Shown here piece by piece: positions 45,129 to 55,536 of a DNA stretch of 64,000 nt. The notes beneath the pieces are model-generated. The model did no database searches. It was not told the origin of the DNA and was given only the letters and a program-made list of their open reading frames with translations. How positions within the stretch are numbered: position 1 is the first letter of the stretch; each line of letters starts with the position of its first letter. This DNA is from Phoronis australis (taxonomy: Eukaryota; Phoronida; Phoronidae): contig NMRA01000641.1 of assembly GCA_002633005.1 (NCBI GenBank), forward strand, positions 48,361 to 112,360, given 5' to 3'. The translations under genes and the position numbers were made by a program.

Positions 45129-47356
45129 GGAGGCTGGATTGTGATTTGTCCGTCAGTCATTTCCATTGGTTGAAATCTGGGAAACCCCTTTCAGTTTAGG
45201 GTTACGTTATATGGCGACCACCTTTGACTTGAATAGTTACAATTTATTAAAACGGGCAGTGATCGAAGTAAACAAAATCATCAGAACCCCGATCCCGTAG
45301 CTAAGCCCAAACAAGTACATTGCATAGAAACCGTGTGCAAGTGGTGGTGATGTCAACGATAAACTTCCGACCAAGCATGCGCATTGATGCCCACACACAT
45401 GGAATTCCGTGTGTCGTTCATCATGTTTCCACAGGGCCACTTTTCAGTATAGGTGGCGCTGTGTCAGAGGGTACAGTCGCCCTCTGATGCGCCAAAATGA
45501 AAAATAGTTCGTGATTCCTGTCCATCGTCGGCATTCATGTCCTGCTGTGGGGCGAAAGGAGCATCGGTCTGTTTCCGGTGCTTCGGAGGTCCATCTGCCG
45601 TTTCTCTCAGAAAAGGTACGGTGTTTCGGGTATGAATATAAACGCCTTGTTTATGGTGCGTTTAAAACGTGTGGTTGTCTGCTGCTAGTTGTGCGGGTTT
45701 GTACATCTGTGCAGTGTTCTTAATAACAGCCAGACCCAGCAAAGCCGAAGGCGAGTCGATAACCTGACGGAGACGAACCCGCTTTACATAATGTAAGTGG
45801 CGGGTCGATCTGGTCGTGGGTCGAGGGGTNTAAAACCTTTTCTTAATTAAGTACACTAACAACGAAGAAGAGTAATTACGCTAGCGCCTTCTGTAAGAAC
45901 AACTTCAATCAATTAACCATATAAAAAGTCAAATGTCTTATCTGCTAACCAGGCTGCTCGATCCTCGTACTAACACATACTATACAGCGACAGTTTACTT
46001 GCTGGTCAGTCCTTCGTGACACAACAAAAGTGTTTAGTATCGGTCTAACCACGATGCACTACACTGGCCACAGCCTTTGTGACGCTATGATACGTGTAGA
46101 CAGTATCTGACTACTCACAATTCCTCTTGCTGGTACCTCGTGACGCATTACACATGAAGGTAGTATCTTACTATCCATGATGTAAGTAGCAAGGTCTTAG
46201 TAAACTTCCTGTTCGCTAATCTTTGCTCTTGTCAAGATCCTCTTTAGAATCTTCCACCAGATGGCTCTACAAAATTCCATCTGACTGACTAACATCATTT
46301 TTTTTTCTAAATTATAGTAATGCGTTTTCTTAACAATTGGCTAATAAAAAACACATTATACTATCTAATCATATCATTGGCTACAACCCTTTCAGTGCAT
46401 TGACCCTAGAACAAAAGAGGCAATTAAAATACCATCTAAAAATACATGTAGATATTAAATGTACATGTGAACAATTTTGACTCTGGGGTTTTAAAAGTAC
46501 ATATGCACAAATTTTGGCCAATTTGAATGGAACTAATTCTACTAATTACATAATATTTATTCTGACATATACACATACCCAACTCTATTTTTATCGTATT
46601 TTATTAATTGTTATATAAGTTAATAAGCGTCTTTTCTATCTGTGAAGACATCGCTAATGTGATAATTATCCTGTACAACACAATAGGAGCATAGATCACC
46701 TTCGTGATATCAAGGGCTGACAGCGACACAGGTTGATGTAGAGAAGAATTGTACAACTCCAAGATACCACTGAACGGCCATGTTTCCTTATAGTCTTAGT
46801 CACATTAAAGCGCAAGATATAAACTAGACCCAATTGACGCCGACTACAAATCGTGTGGCTCCATGCTTTTAAAAAGAGTTGGTCTTGGTCGTACGCATGG
46901 TTTTAGCTTAGACGGATCATTAACATGACATACGATGGTGGGGGTTCAACATGAATGTTGACTATGATTGCGTTTACATTGTATGTAAGTTGTAATGTTT
47001 AGCTCAAAACCAAGAAAGGGATACCCACATCATGGTTTCTCAATAGTGTTCTGAGGCTTTAGCATTTGGTAAACCAAATTCTGTGAAACTAGTTCTCAGT
47101 TCAAGTTGGAGGTTTGATTATTGACATAGCCCCTTGGTGAGTTCCTGTCACAAGAACACTGCCATGGGTCAATGTGCCTCTAAAGTATGAAATCCCTTTT
47201 TTTCAGTTAGAATCTCATGAAATCCTTTGTCTTCACAATACCTCACCAGCCGCCAAGCGCTATCATGGCACAAGGCATACGCAAAAATGAACTCTCTCGA
47301 CTATTCCCTGTGTTCTAACACAAGTATATGCATGGCGTACTTCAATACATATCGTT
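45129..47356. other. Unassigned stretch downstream of the GPCR
   Basis: It contains an 'n' at 45830 beside GGTCGTGGGTCGAGGGG, a motif also present at 61497-61520. No recognisable gene is seen on either strand. Part of it may be the GPCR 3' UTR. Confidence 0.5.
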
Positions 47357-48373
47357 TCAGCTCTCTCCAACGTTATTGTGGCGGTTAAACATTTTACGAA
47401 AAGCTTGTTTGTAGGCGGGTATCGCCAACACATACGAAAACGGATTAACCAGTGAATTCAGTCCTGCAAGATCTGTTAAAAAAGCTCGCAGCGAAGATAT
47501 TTTCCAGTCCTCAAGAGCAATTACAGATGGAGGAGGGTAGGCGTTCTTTGCAATCAACTGAGGCCAGGTGCTTAAAATCTTAAGCGCAACATATTTCAAC
47601 ATTGCCTTCGTAAGTTTATATTGCTCCCTTTGTCGTACCTCTTGTGCATTCAGTTCGCTGAAGATTCTCTTTCGTTGGCGATAAGCAAGAATAATTACGT
47701 AAATATGAAGACTAATAATAATAAAATCTGGAAAGTAGATCGTCAAAATGCCACACGTAACTCTTATTGGAGTTCTCTGAAATATTGTTTGAAATAAACA
47801 TAGGTCGCGGTCGCCGACGAAGTTCTCGTTCACACTGAGCAGAAGAAATGAGTTCAGTATCGGACCATAGAAGAATGCTGTGATTACCAACCGTTTTTCG
47901 ACGGTGGTTGTCATTAAACTGTCGTATCGCAGAGGAAACTTAATGGAAACAAACCTGTCCACATTTACAACTACTAGCATGGCAGTGGATACGTTAACTG
48001 GGACGGCGACACCATAAATAAAGCCTATGCAGGCGGAGGTACTGGTAATGGCGGACATTGGCAGCGACTCCCAGAGCAGAGGTACGACAAGTTTCTTGAA
48101 CGTATTGAGTGGTAGACATAGTCCTACTAGTAGATCGCTGAGTCCAAGGCCAAAGATTATGACACTGATGCTTTCCTTGCGTACTTCTGGGAATTTGATG
48201 TAGGCTAAGCAAACCAGACTGTTACCAACACTGATGCCGACTGCGAGGAGAACTTCGAAAGTGATGTGTAAGTAAAGTACAACATCCGGTGCTGATCCTT
48301 CAGCGTACCACGGTGTGTGGTTAGAAGTAGTTGAATTGGACATTGTTTCTTGGCATAAGAAAATTGTTATCAC
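47357..48373 (-). CDS. Rhodopsin-family (class A) GPCR, single exon
   Basis: Seven hydrophobic segments over 338 codons. TM1 has GNSLVCL, TM2 LGLSDLLVGL (conserved Asp), TM3 ends VDRFVSI (a DRF form of DRY), TM5 has IYFPDFII, TM6 has STWPQLI in place of CWxP, and TM7 has LVNPFSYVL (NPxxY) followed by helix-8 sequence YKQAFRKMF. Cysteines before TM3 (SACIG) and in loop 2 (RDLCLF) can form the usual disulfide. N-terminal NST and NHT are glycosylation sites. It should sit in the plasma membrane and signal through G proteins. The ligand is unknown and the family cannot be named more finely. Met11 (48343) is the likelier start: a TATATAAG at 48382-48389 would start transcription downstream of the first ATG. 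Confidence 0.93.
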   Translation of the reverse strand: MITIFLCQETMSNSTTSNHTPWYAEGSAPDVVLYLHITFEVLLAVGISVGNSLVCLAYIKFPEVRKESISVIIFGLGLSDLLVGLCLPLNTFKKLVVPLLWESLPMSAITSTSACIGFIYGVAVPVNVSTAMLVVVNVDRFVSIKFPLRYDSLMTTTVEKRLVITAFFYGPILNSFLLLSVNENFVGDRDLCLFQTIFQRTPIRVTCGILTIYFPDFIIISLHIYVIILAYRQRKRIFSELNAQEVRQREQYKLTKAMLKYVALKILSTWPQLIAKNAYPPPSVIALEDWKISSLRAFLTDLAGLNSLVNPFSYVLAIPAYKQAFRKMFNRHNNVGES

Positions 48374-48381
48374 ATGATGAA

Positions 48382-48389
48382 CTTATATA
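48382..48389 (-). promoter_or_regulatory. Candidate TATA box of the GPCR gene
   Basis: TATATAAG on the minus strand, 9 bp before the first ATG and about 39 bp before Met11. If used, initiation ~30 bp downstream would exclude the first ATG. An upstream non-coding exon cannot be excluded. Confidence 0.35.
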
Positions 48390-49104
48390 TGCAATATGAT
48401 GGAAGGCGGAGTTACACGCCGGTATGAGAACGTAAGCAGTTACCCCCAGCAACTGCGCTGTCACAGACTTGACGGGCAGGCGAACTAATCCCACCCCTTA
48501 AGATAACAAGTGCATGCGATCCAGCAACGCGTTACGCCACGTAATGTTGGATAGAATCGAAACGTTTGCTAATGACACAGCGGCAGGTTAGATGCTTTAA
48601 CCCGGGGGGAGGCAGTTAACAGAAACTTAGATCAGTGTAATTCAACTAGGGGGTTTAAATAGGGAATTGTATTTTATTCTGAATAAATTTTGGATAGTTT
48701 TCTATGAGTTGTTGATTAATTTCACAAATAATTCAACATCAAAAAGTAAACTTATATGCTCTAGCTAAGCTCAAAAATAATAACCCGCTTGGGGCGCTTC
48801 TTCTCGTGACGTATTTGGTGAGGGCAAAGTCACTGTCCTGTGTTAGCGTGCAGTCAAGTGTCGTTCTTTATATTGTCGGAATAAGAAATTTTTGTGTGCA
48901 ATGTCGGGTCACCTGGGATACCTGTTTCAGCCGAGGCAACACAAAATGATACCCAGTTATCGTCATCGTCAGACGAATATTTGCCGGTGCAACCAGTCCG
49001 TATCAACAATTTACACAGGTGTGACTCTGCCGTGGGTAATGTGGACTCTAGCCAGCCAGTCAGCCAGCTGCCAGCTTTGTAAACTTGAAGGGTTGGTTAG
49101 TTAC
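48390..49104. other. GPCR upstream region
   Basis: Non-coding by inspection, apart from a 62-codon frame (48894-49082) with an acidic SSSSDEY run that I cannot assign. Confidence 0.4.
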
Positions 49105-49825
49105 CGACTATAGCTGTATGAAGACTATCGTGCCACTGTTCGTTGAGCTCCGTTAGACCCAAACAGCTAGTTGATTACCCGTGTATAGTTGACTTCTGCT
49201 CGTCACATCGTAAAACTTAGGCTATATCAACATGTAGAGCTAACGGACCAGCGGGGGTGCATGCAAAATCTGGTAGTCAACCGACACTCACCTTGTTCGT
49301 TGCAGCCGTTTAAGTGGAAAACAAGCAAATAAACGTCATTTCTAGCATAATTTGCCGCGTTTTGTAACAAAGAAGTGTGTCGCCGGTTCAAAAACAGCAC
49401 GCTTGTTACACGGCGCACGCGCCATTTCCTAAAATTTTGAGACGTCTTTTGGGAGATGATGGCACCTTCGCAGCACCAAGGCTTGTTCTAAAATTCGGTT
49501 TCATTTGGTATAAAAATTCTAAAAACTTGTAACGAAATGAAACAAGTTCCGACAATTTGTTGTGACATGTACGCAACCTAGGTGCCCGGTCGGCAGCGTA
49601 GAACACTCGATAAACGAATCGGGGGAAAAGAAACTGGTAAAAGTCAGGTGACGTAATTGCAAAACACCGACTCAAGAGAACGCATCACGACAATTTAGCA
49701 GCAGCCGATTAACGATCGCTAACTTTTCCAACACCGGTAAATAAGTTAGTGTACTGTAGGAACATGGTTCCTAGGTTTACTGAAGGATGAGAGTAGTTTT
49801 AATGACAATAATTTTATTTGTCCCT
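49105..49825 (+). repeat. Dispersed ~700-bp repeat, copy 2
   Basis: Diverged copy of 655-1345 in the same orientation, sharing the landmarks listed there. Confidence 0.6.
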
Positions 49826-49868
49826 TTTTAGCCATATTGGCGCAAACCTGCATGTAGGCCTATATTTC

Positions 49869-50010
49869 ATGGGCGGCGCAGCACTGAAAAATGTGGGGTG
49901 GCTAAAGCCCCTCAGCCCCCCTGTGGTGCACCGCCTATAGACCACGTGCGGCATAGCACTGAAAAAAGTGGGGGCTATAGCCACCCACCCCCCTATGGTG
50001 CGCCGCCCAT
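49869..50010. mobile_element. Double GGGCGGCGC MITE
   Basis: Two MITE bodies in tandem. The outer ends are ATGGGCGGCGCAGCACTG and GGTGCGCCGCCCAT. An internal terminus pair (TGGTGCACCGCC, then GCGGCATAGCACTG) marks the join near 49935-49950. Each half repeats CACTGAAAAA...GTGGGG and a C-rich run. Confidence 0.65.
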
Positions 50011-50407
50011 GATATTTAGTATACAGCTTTTGGCCAAGGTTTGGGTAACCCGGCAATGATATGCTATGACCATCCCTTTAGAAGACACCTTTTCCGAAGA
50101 GTTCGAATACCCGGGAGCCATACAAAAACACATGTCGAACCTTTTACAGCACTGTGAAAAACAGTAAAAAATAACTGATATAATACAATATAAACTCTTT
50201 ACAATGTGGCACGGCAATATAAGTGACAAGCAGTCGAGTACCCATCAGTCACGTCACTGACATATCAGCCAATCAGTGATCGCTGTCAAGATCTCAGTCT
50301 TTTGACAATAACTATGAATGATTAGTGCGAAACTGGGGCAAATGTGAGATTTATTTGTATCTTAGAACCGTTTCACTGCTGCATTATTGTTACCACAGTG
50401 CCGTTTT

Positions 50408-51128
50408 AACGGAGAATGCCACCCGATTTAATTATAATTAGTTTTTTTACCGTCTTAATCGGTCTATATCCACATCGCCTCGCACACGGTCGACCTTACC
50501 TTGCCGAGAGGTGTCGCTTTAACCTGTAAGGAAGGTGAGAAACGACACATCGACGTCAGTGGTTCATCTGCAGAGTGAATGCCGCTATGTTGCGGTGCGT
50601 CGTTCCCGCTTGCCCGAACTATGGAGTTGCGAGGAAAGCGGGTATACCGTTTTTGCGACTTCCTCGAGAACCCAAATTGCTTAGGAAGTGGCTCGTGGTA
50701 GCAAAGAATGAAAAGTACGTTGTTAATGGCAAGTATGAGACCGTGAAACATCTCCGTGTCTGTGGCCGGAATTTCGTCGACAGTGATCTCTCTCACGAAT
50801 GCCGGCTTATCAAAGAACTATCCATTTCCGTTGTCTGTGTATGTTCATGGCGGCTTCTAGTATTTTTTGATCAGTGTATTCCTGTTTGAAGTGATAGCCT
50901 GTGAAACCTAACATCCACCTGTAAAGTCTTCGTCGGATGAACACTCGTCTAAGTCGGCCATTGTGAGTTGCCATGTTGACGTTTATGATTCTGCGTTGAA
51001 ATGAATTATTCTCACCATAACCAATGCTTATACAAAACTGAAACAAAGTCTGTGTCATTAGATACAATTTTTAATGCATTTGGAGTATTCGTGAGTGCAA
51101 ATGTTTTGAGAAGCCAGCAATGTACAAT
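50408..51128 (-). repeat. P2X7-like/THAP module, copy 2 (downstream of gypsy pol)
   Basis: Reverse-complement match to 24349-25052. On the minus strand a frame starts MADLDECSSDEDF, then after a one-base deletion continues FTGYHFKQEYTDQKILEAAM, resembling the start of P2X7-C-like proteins. The plus strand holds the THAP frame listed separately. The module begins right where the gypsy integrase tail ends (51128), again just downstream of pol and in the same orientation relative to pol as copy 1. Confidence 0.6.
50578..50886 (+). pseudogene. THAP zinc-finger domain fragment
   Basis: The start at 50584 (MLRCVVPACPNYG) supplies the first two cysteines of the C2CH THAP finger. FLRLPREPKLLRKWLVVAKNE is the central region with the conserved Trp, and LRVCGRNFVDSDL is the second metal half. 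The usual histidine of C-x2-H is asparagine here, so zinc binding is probably lost. THAP domains bind DNA in host regulators and in P-element-type transposases. The frame runs on about 35 codons without recognisable sequence. It is antisense to the neighbouring gypsy pol. Confidence 0.7.
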
Positions 51129-51239
51129 GAGGCGGATGTGGAACCGATGTGTCCATGGTTGCCTCATCGGTGACATTGGATTTTCGCAGCAGCTGGCGGT
51201 TGCGCACAAAGAAGTGACCATCTGAACGTCTAATCTTGT

Positions 51240-51772
51240 ATTCTCTATTTTAAAGGCGTTTGGTTACAGTTGCAGGTTTCCATTCCAAGTGACCTCGCTG
51301 AATGGGTTGCATACGAACAGCGTCACCTGGCTGGAGGATAGGTAAGTTTCTTCGGTGTGGATTAAGGCGGTCAGTAGTCGATGACTTTTTGTCTTCCATA
51401 AGTTAACGTTCACTAGAGTTTTGGTTAGAAGGCCGCAGCATCTTTGACGTGGTTGGAACGAGGCTCTTGGTCTTCCGAATAAGCGTTCAACTGGACTGGT
51501 TGAAAGGCCCTCATTCGGTGTGTTGCGAATATTCAATAGGCCCAGGTATGGATCTTCATGTGCTGCTTCACAGCGACGTAACATGCGCTTGGTTATTTTA
51601 ACAGTGACTTCAGCAGACGCCTTTTTGCTTTGATTTTACTAGGGGTAGTGACTATGTAATTGAATGTTCAATCGGAGGCAAAACGTTTAAATTTGTCCGA
51701 AGAGTATTGTGGACCACCGTCGCTGACATGAGTATCTGGTATGCCGTGTCTGGCAAAATGATGCTTCAACTT
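51240..51772 (-). pseudogene. Integrase core end and C-terminus (gypsy 2)
   Basis: Continues the integrase beyond the inserted element: HFARHGIPDTH, then SDGGPQYSS with the second catalytic aspartate (near 51700), a shifted stretch with SAEVTVKITKRMLR carrying the glutamate, LLNIRNTPNEGLSTSPVERL, and a C-terminal domain (GDAVRMQP, VRNRQLLRK). Stops lie between these pieces. Confidence 0.8.
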
Positions 51773-53464
51773 TAGTCGGTGGGCCAGATCTCATAGCGTT
51801 CATCCTTGTGAGTACTTTAGGGGGGCAACCTAGTTTTATCTATGTGGCTAGATAATATACCTATAAATCAAAATCCAAAAAGTTCCCACATCTACACTTG
51901 CACATTTTTTTAAAAAAAGGTGTTTTTGTTGCACAAAATATTATGCACATTCCTGCCACTTGGTGGCGCTTTTCTATTGAATTGACCAATCAGAGAGCCA
52001 GATTGTATTGTTGTGCTTAGTTACTTCAATATGGCTGCTCCCATGGAGTGCGATGCTTGTATAATTCAAGGTTTATCAAACAGCACAAAATTGTGATGCC
52101 AGAGCCTAAAGAAGCTTAGGAAAGCTTCCTGACGAACTCTGATGGAATGTGGAACTCTGTAGATCATTAGATCAAAAAGAATAAGAGGTGTTACAAACGT
52201 TTGTGCAGATAACAGCTGCATGCCCCGGTATAGCCTACACAGTATACTGCTGAGTGCTGTAGACTAGAAGACCAAGTGTCAGACCAAGAAATTGAAAGGA
52301 CATAGAACGGCATAGCAACGTTTCAAGGCACCAACAATAGTACTAAAGCTGAAGTTGCTGAAAGTGATACAGATGTTATCCAAGATTTCCCAAGAAAATC
52401 AATTATGCTTCCAAAATCTGAAACACCCAATTAACCTGAATAACATAGGAACATTCTGAAACATGAGTGCATCATTTGTTAGCAGGAAAAGTATATTATG
52501 GACCATATTTCAAGAAAGAGAAAGAAGTATAGCTTTGTAAAACAGGTACGTGTTTTTGAAAGCTATATCTTGGTGTTTTCCATGTGTGTTTCAGTATTAT
52601 CACCAGTTGTTTTTTTTAACTTGTTCAGCTCCTTGGCTGCCTAGGCCTTAAACAATACCGCTGAACCAGTAGAGACGGTGATCATACCATAAGTACTCCA
52701 TATGCCGGATGCTTTTCAGCAAATTATGTTCCTATAAGTTTAGAAGTACCGCGTAGAGAGATGCCTCTGAGGAGGTCGTTAATGTTTTCATTTGTTCCCA
52801 GTTTAAACAAATACTCCTGCAATCCTGTTTTTCCAACACTCCATTGTTCATTTGCCACATCGACACTGCTTGCGCTAAGGGGTAATCATATGGCGTTATA
52901 CTGTGGGTGTGATTTTAAAGCACTTTAAGTCAAAAATTTTTGAGAAGGTTGAATGGAGTAGATGGTTGCAAACAACATGCCCAAGTGGCCGTCATCCCCT
53001 GTCGTAGTCCTGGGATAGGGGGAACTTCTTTTCAATTTTTTGTAAACANAGACAATGCCAGAATAACTTCCTAGTAATATTCAGACTTAGTTTGCATTTT
53101 TGCCACTAGGTGTCTCTTTACATTTTTTAAATTTCACTGTTTACAATTAATCTACAATAGTAAAACATGTAATGTGAGTGTAATATTGTTCAATACAATA
53201 GCAATGATGGGACCAAATTATTTGTTTTACAAAAAAGTCACCAAAACTGTTGTTTTTACAAATATAAATTTACTAAGCTCTTTGGTGATTATTAGGTAAC
53301 TTCAAACTCAAATTTCTCAAAAATGTGCAACTTTATATGTAGGAACTTTTTAGATTTTGAAAACACTCCAGTAAATGAATTAAAAAACACCAAAATAAAA
53401 TCCCCCCTAAAGTACTCACAAAAACCATTTTCTAGAGGCCCTACAAATTCTGGCCCACCGACTA
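51773..53464. mobile_element. 1,692-bp non-autonomous TIR element in the integrase
   Basis: Both ends read TAGTCGGTGGGCCAGA inward and are flanked by CTT (51770-51772 and 53465-53467). Removing the element and one CTT leaves the integrase reading frame continuous, so this is the true insertion boundary. Inside, TTGTGAGTACTTTAGGGGGG is repeated inverted at 51806-51825 and 53402-53421. Looser inverted similarity continues about 100 bp (AAAAAGTTCC, TTGCACATTTTT). No transposase frame is present. The middle (about 52080-52540) holds broken coding-like sequence on plus that I cannot assign. The superfamily is undetermined. Confidence 0.85.
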
Positions 53465-53830
53465 CTTGTTAACGACTGTCTCCGAGAGGGTGTCAGGTAG
53501 GTAATCAATCTCAAAAAATTACTGTAGTAGTCAACAGTGATAATGTAGGAACGATTGGAGAGAGTAAAAAGATCTGTGCCTACTTTCTCCAAAGGGCGTT
53601 CTGGCACGTCGTGCATGTCGAGTGTCTTTTGTGGTTGGTAATCGGCATGCGTAGCGCGAATACTACAGGATTCAACATACTGGCGTATTTTCGTGGACGT
53701 GCCGCGCCAGTGTACGAGTTGTTGAGCACGACGAAGACATGAGTTAATACCCTGGTGGCCAGCATGGATTTAGCACTTGATGTCAGCTTGGAGTGATTTG
53801 GGAGTGACGACATTGTTTACCTTGGAGGAT
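53465..53830 (-). pseudogene. Integrase zinc-binding domain and core start (gypsy 2)
   Basis: Two overlapping broken frames (53580-53813 and 53416-53616) cover GxNxCLRRAQQLVHW-type zinc-domain sequence, then HDVPERPLEKVGTDLFTL with the first catalytic aspartate and ITVDYYSNFLRLITYL. The core stops at the inserted element. Confidence 0.7.
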
Positions 53831-54570
53831 TATGCCGTCTTGTAGGGGTAGCTCGTCACAGTAGTCGAAATATTGTCGGATCATTTTGGGATGTGTCGAT
53901 TTCTTTATAGTTAATGCGTATTTGTGCCAAGAATGTCTCTTTGATAGGTAGAAACGAAGCAGCATTCACACTTGTGAGTTCCTCTGTTGGTTTGTCTGTC
54001 ATTGGGGCTCGGAATGGAGCATCAGCCACAGGTAATATCAATTTACCTGGGCGGTGCATAAGCTCGAAGTCATTTCTGAGCGCGTAGAGGTGATTCGAGA
54101 CGTCATGGTACACGAGAAAGTGGCTTGGATTTTATAGCAACTAGCGGCTTGTGGTTGGTGATAACCTGTAGGGTACGGCCATAGGTGTAGTAGTGGAATT
54201 TCGCTAATCCAAAGACCACGGCCAGCAACTCTTTCTCGATTTGAGCATATCGGGTCTCGGGGTCAGTGAGTGAACGGCTGGCGAAAGCAATCGACTTTCC
54301 GTATTGCATCAGACATGAACCGATTCCATAGTCACTTGCGTCGTTTTCCAAAGTCAAGTCTTTGGTGATGTCGCATAAGCCAAGTACTGGAACTTCTGTC
54401 CAGGGTACGTCTTTCGTAAGGAGGTTTCGTAAGGGGGCGCTTTCAGCTGCCAGGTTGGGTAGGTACTTGCCCAAGTAGTTGATCATACCCATGAAGCGTC
54501 GCAGTTCTTCAACGTTTTGAAGGGATGCCATTGCGGCCAGTGCTCTCACTTTTTCAGGTTCAGGACGCAT
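53831..54570 (-). pseudogene. RT thumb and RNase H (gypsy 2)
   Basis: The 155-codon frame (54103-54570) has the thumb motif ELRRFMGMINYLGKYLPNLA, then RNase H: NDASDYGIGSCLMQ, SIAFASRSLTDPETRYAQIE, KELLAVVFGLAKFHYYTYG. The later acidic position usually seen in TDHKPL is asparagine here (TNHKPL). A shift leads to FELMHRPGKLILPVADA in the next frame. The enzyme would remove the RNA strand during reverse transcription. Confidence 0.8.
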
Positions 54571-54599
54571 ACCTTGAGCAGAAAAGTATGACCGAAGGA

Positions 54600-55520
54600 T
54601 GTTTCGGGGACCATGTTCCCAAACTTCTGTTAGTTGAGTTTAAGGCTCTTCTCCCGGCAGCGTATAATGAACGTTCTCAGGTTGGCATCATGTTCGGCTG
54701 CATCGCGGCCATAGATTACAAGATCATCTGCTATACGCAGTACATCCGGGATTCCGGTGAGGGGTTCTACCATCTTTTTGCCGAATATCTCAGCATGTAT
54801 CGATAACCCAAATGGAGGACGATTCCACTGGTATCTATCGTCAAACCAGGATTGGAACGTGGTCAGTTTACGCGAGGATTCGTCGGGTTGTACATGCCAA
54901 TAGGCAGACGAGATGTCAACTTTAGTGAAGAGTTTTGCCTGTGACAGTAGGTGCATGTGGTCTTTAAGCACAGATAGAATATAACGTTCACGCTTCAGTG
55001 CCTGGTTGAGTTTACCGGAGTCGAGGCATATACGTAGTTGACCGTTTTTCTTCTCAGCTACTACCATTTGGCTGACTCAGGGATTAGGTTCGTTGACTGG
55101 CGAGTTGACATTACGTTTTGTCAGACGGTCTAGTTCAACTTTGAGTTTGGGTCTGCATGATGGTCGTTCTTTGCGAGCAGGCATGACCACAGGGCGGATC
55201 CACTTCGAGGTGGACTTCTCCAGCCAAAGTGCCAAGACCCTCGTCAAATACATCGGAGAACTCATTCGTGAGTGACACTTGGTTAACACGCTCAAAGTTT
55301 TCCTCATTCACCGAGATTTGGAGAGATACACTGAGTATCAGTGAGGGAAGTGAAGTCTTTTTGTAACATCAGGAACGGTACAGAGTATTTGTGTTACGTC
55401 TGAGAATTGTGCAATGTGAGTCTAAGAGAACCAAGAGGTGGATGGATTCGATGTCTTTCTTCCACATGGTAAGTGTCTCTTCTGTAGGTTCTGTTTGTAC
55501 CTTGGTGACGTATTTCACAG
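54600..55520 (-). pseudogene. Reverse transcriptase (gypsy 2)
   Basis: Pieces of the linker (EFSDVF-like region near 55255, shifted) and RKERPSCRPKLKVELDRLTK precede a stop at about 55077. The 145-codon frame (54630-55067) has KKNGQLRICLDSGKLNQAL, FTKVDISSAYWHV, PPFGLS and the catalytic box RIADDLVIYG, an accepted gypsy variant of YVDD. The frame breaks again before the thumb. Confidence 0.85.
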
Positions 55521-55536
55521 GCGGAGTCCGAATCAT

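Larger units (their letters stand above)
51129..55520 (-). mobile_element. Decayed conventional Ty3/gypsy element (pol RT-RH-INT)
   Basis: On the minus strand, from 55.5 kb downward: the end of a protease/RT linker, RT, RNase H, integrase zinc domain, core and C-terminus, in the usual gypsy order. gag and most of protease are missing, because family-C repeat sequence starts at 55537. Clear LTRs were not found. The integrase is interrupted by a 1.69-kb DNA element (51773-53464). Numerous frameshifts make it non-functional. It belongs to a different lineage from the element at 18.5 kb. Confidence 0.85.

Noticed and set aside
45715-45850. GGTCGTGGGTCGAGGGG repeats (also ~61500) as telomere-like sequence.
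   Set aside because: Only two or three imperfect units, not TTAGGG-like, and internal to the window. One occurrence borders an 'n'.
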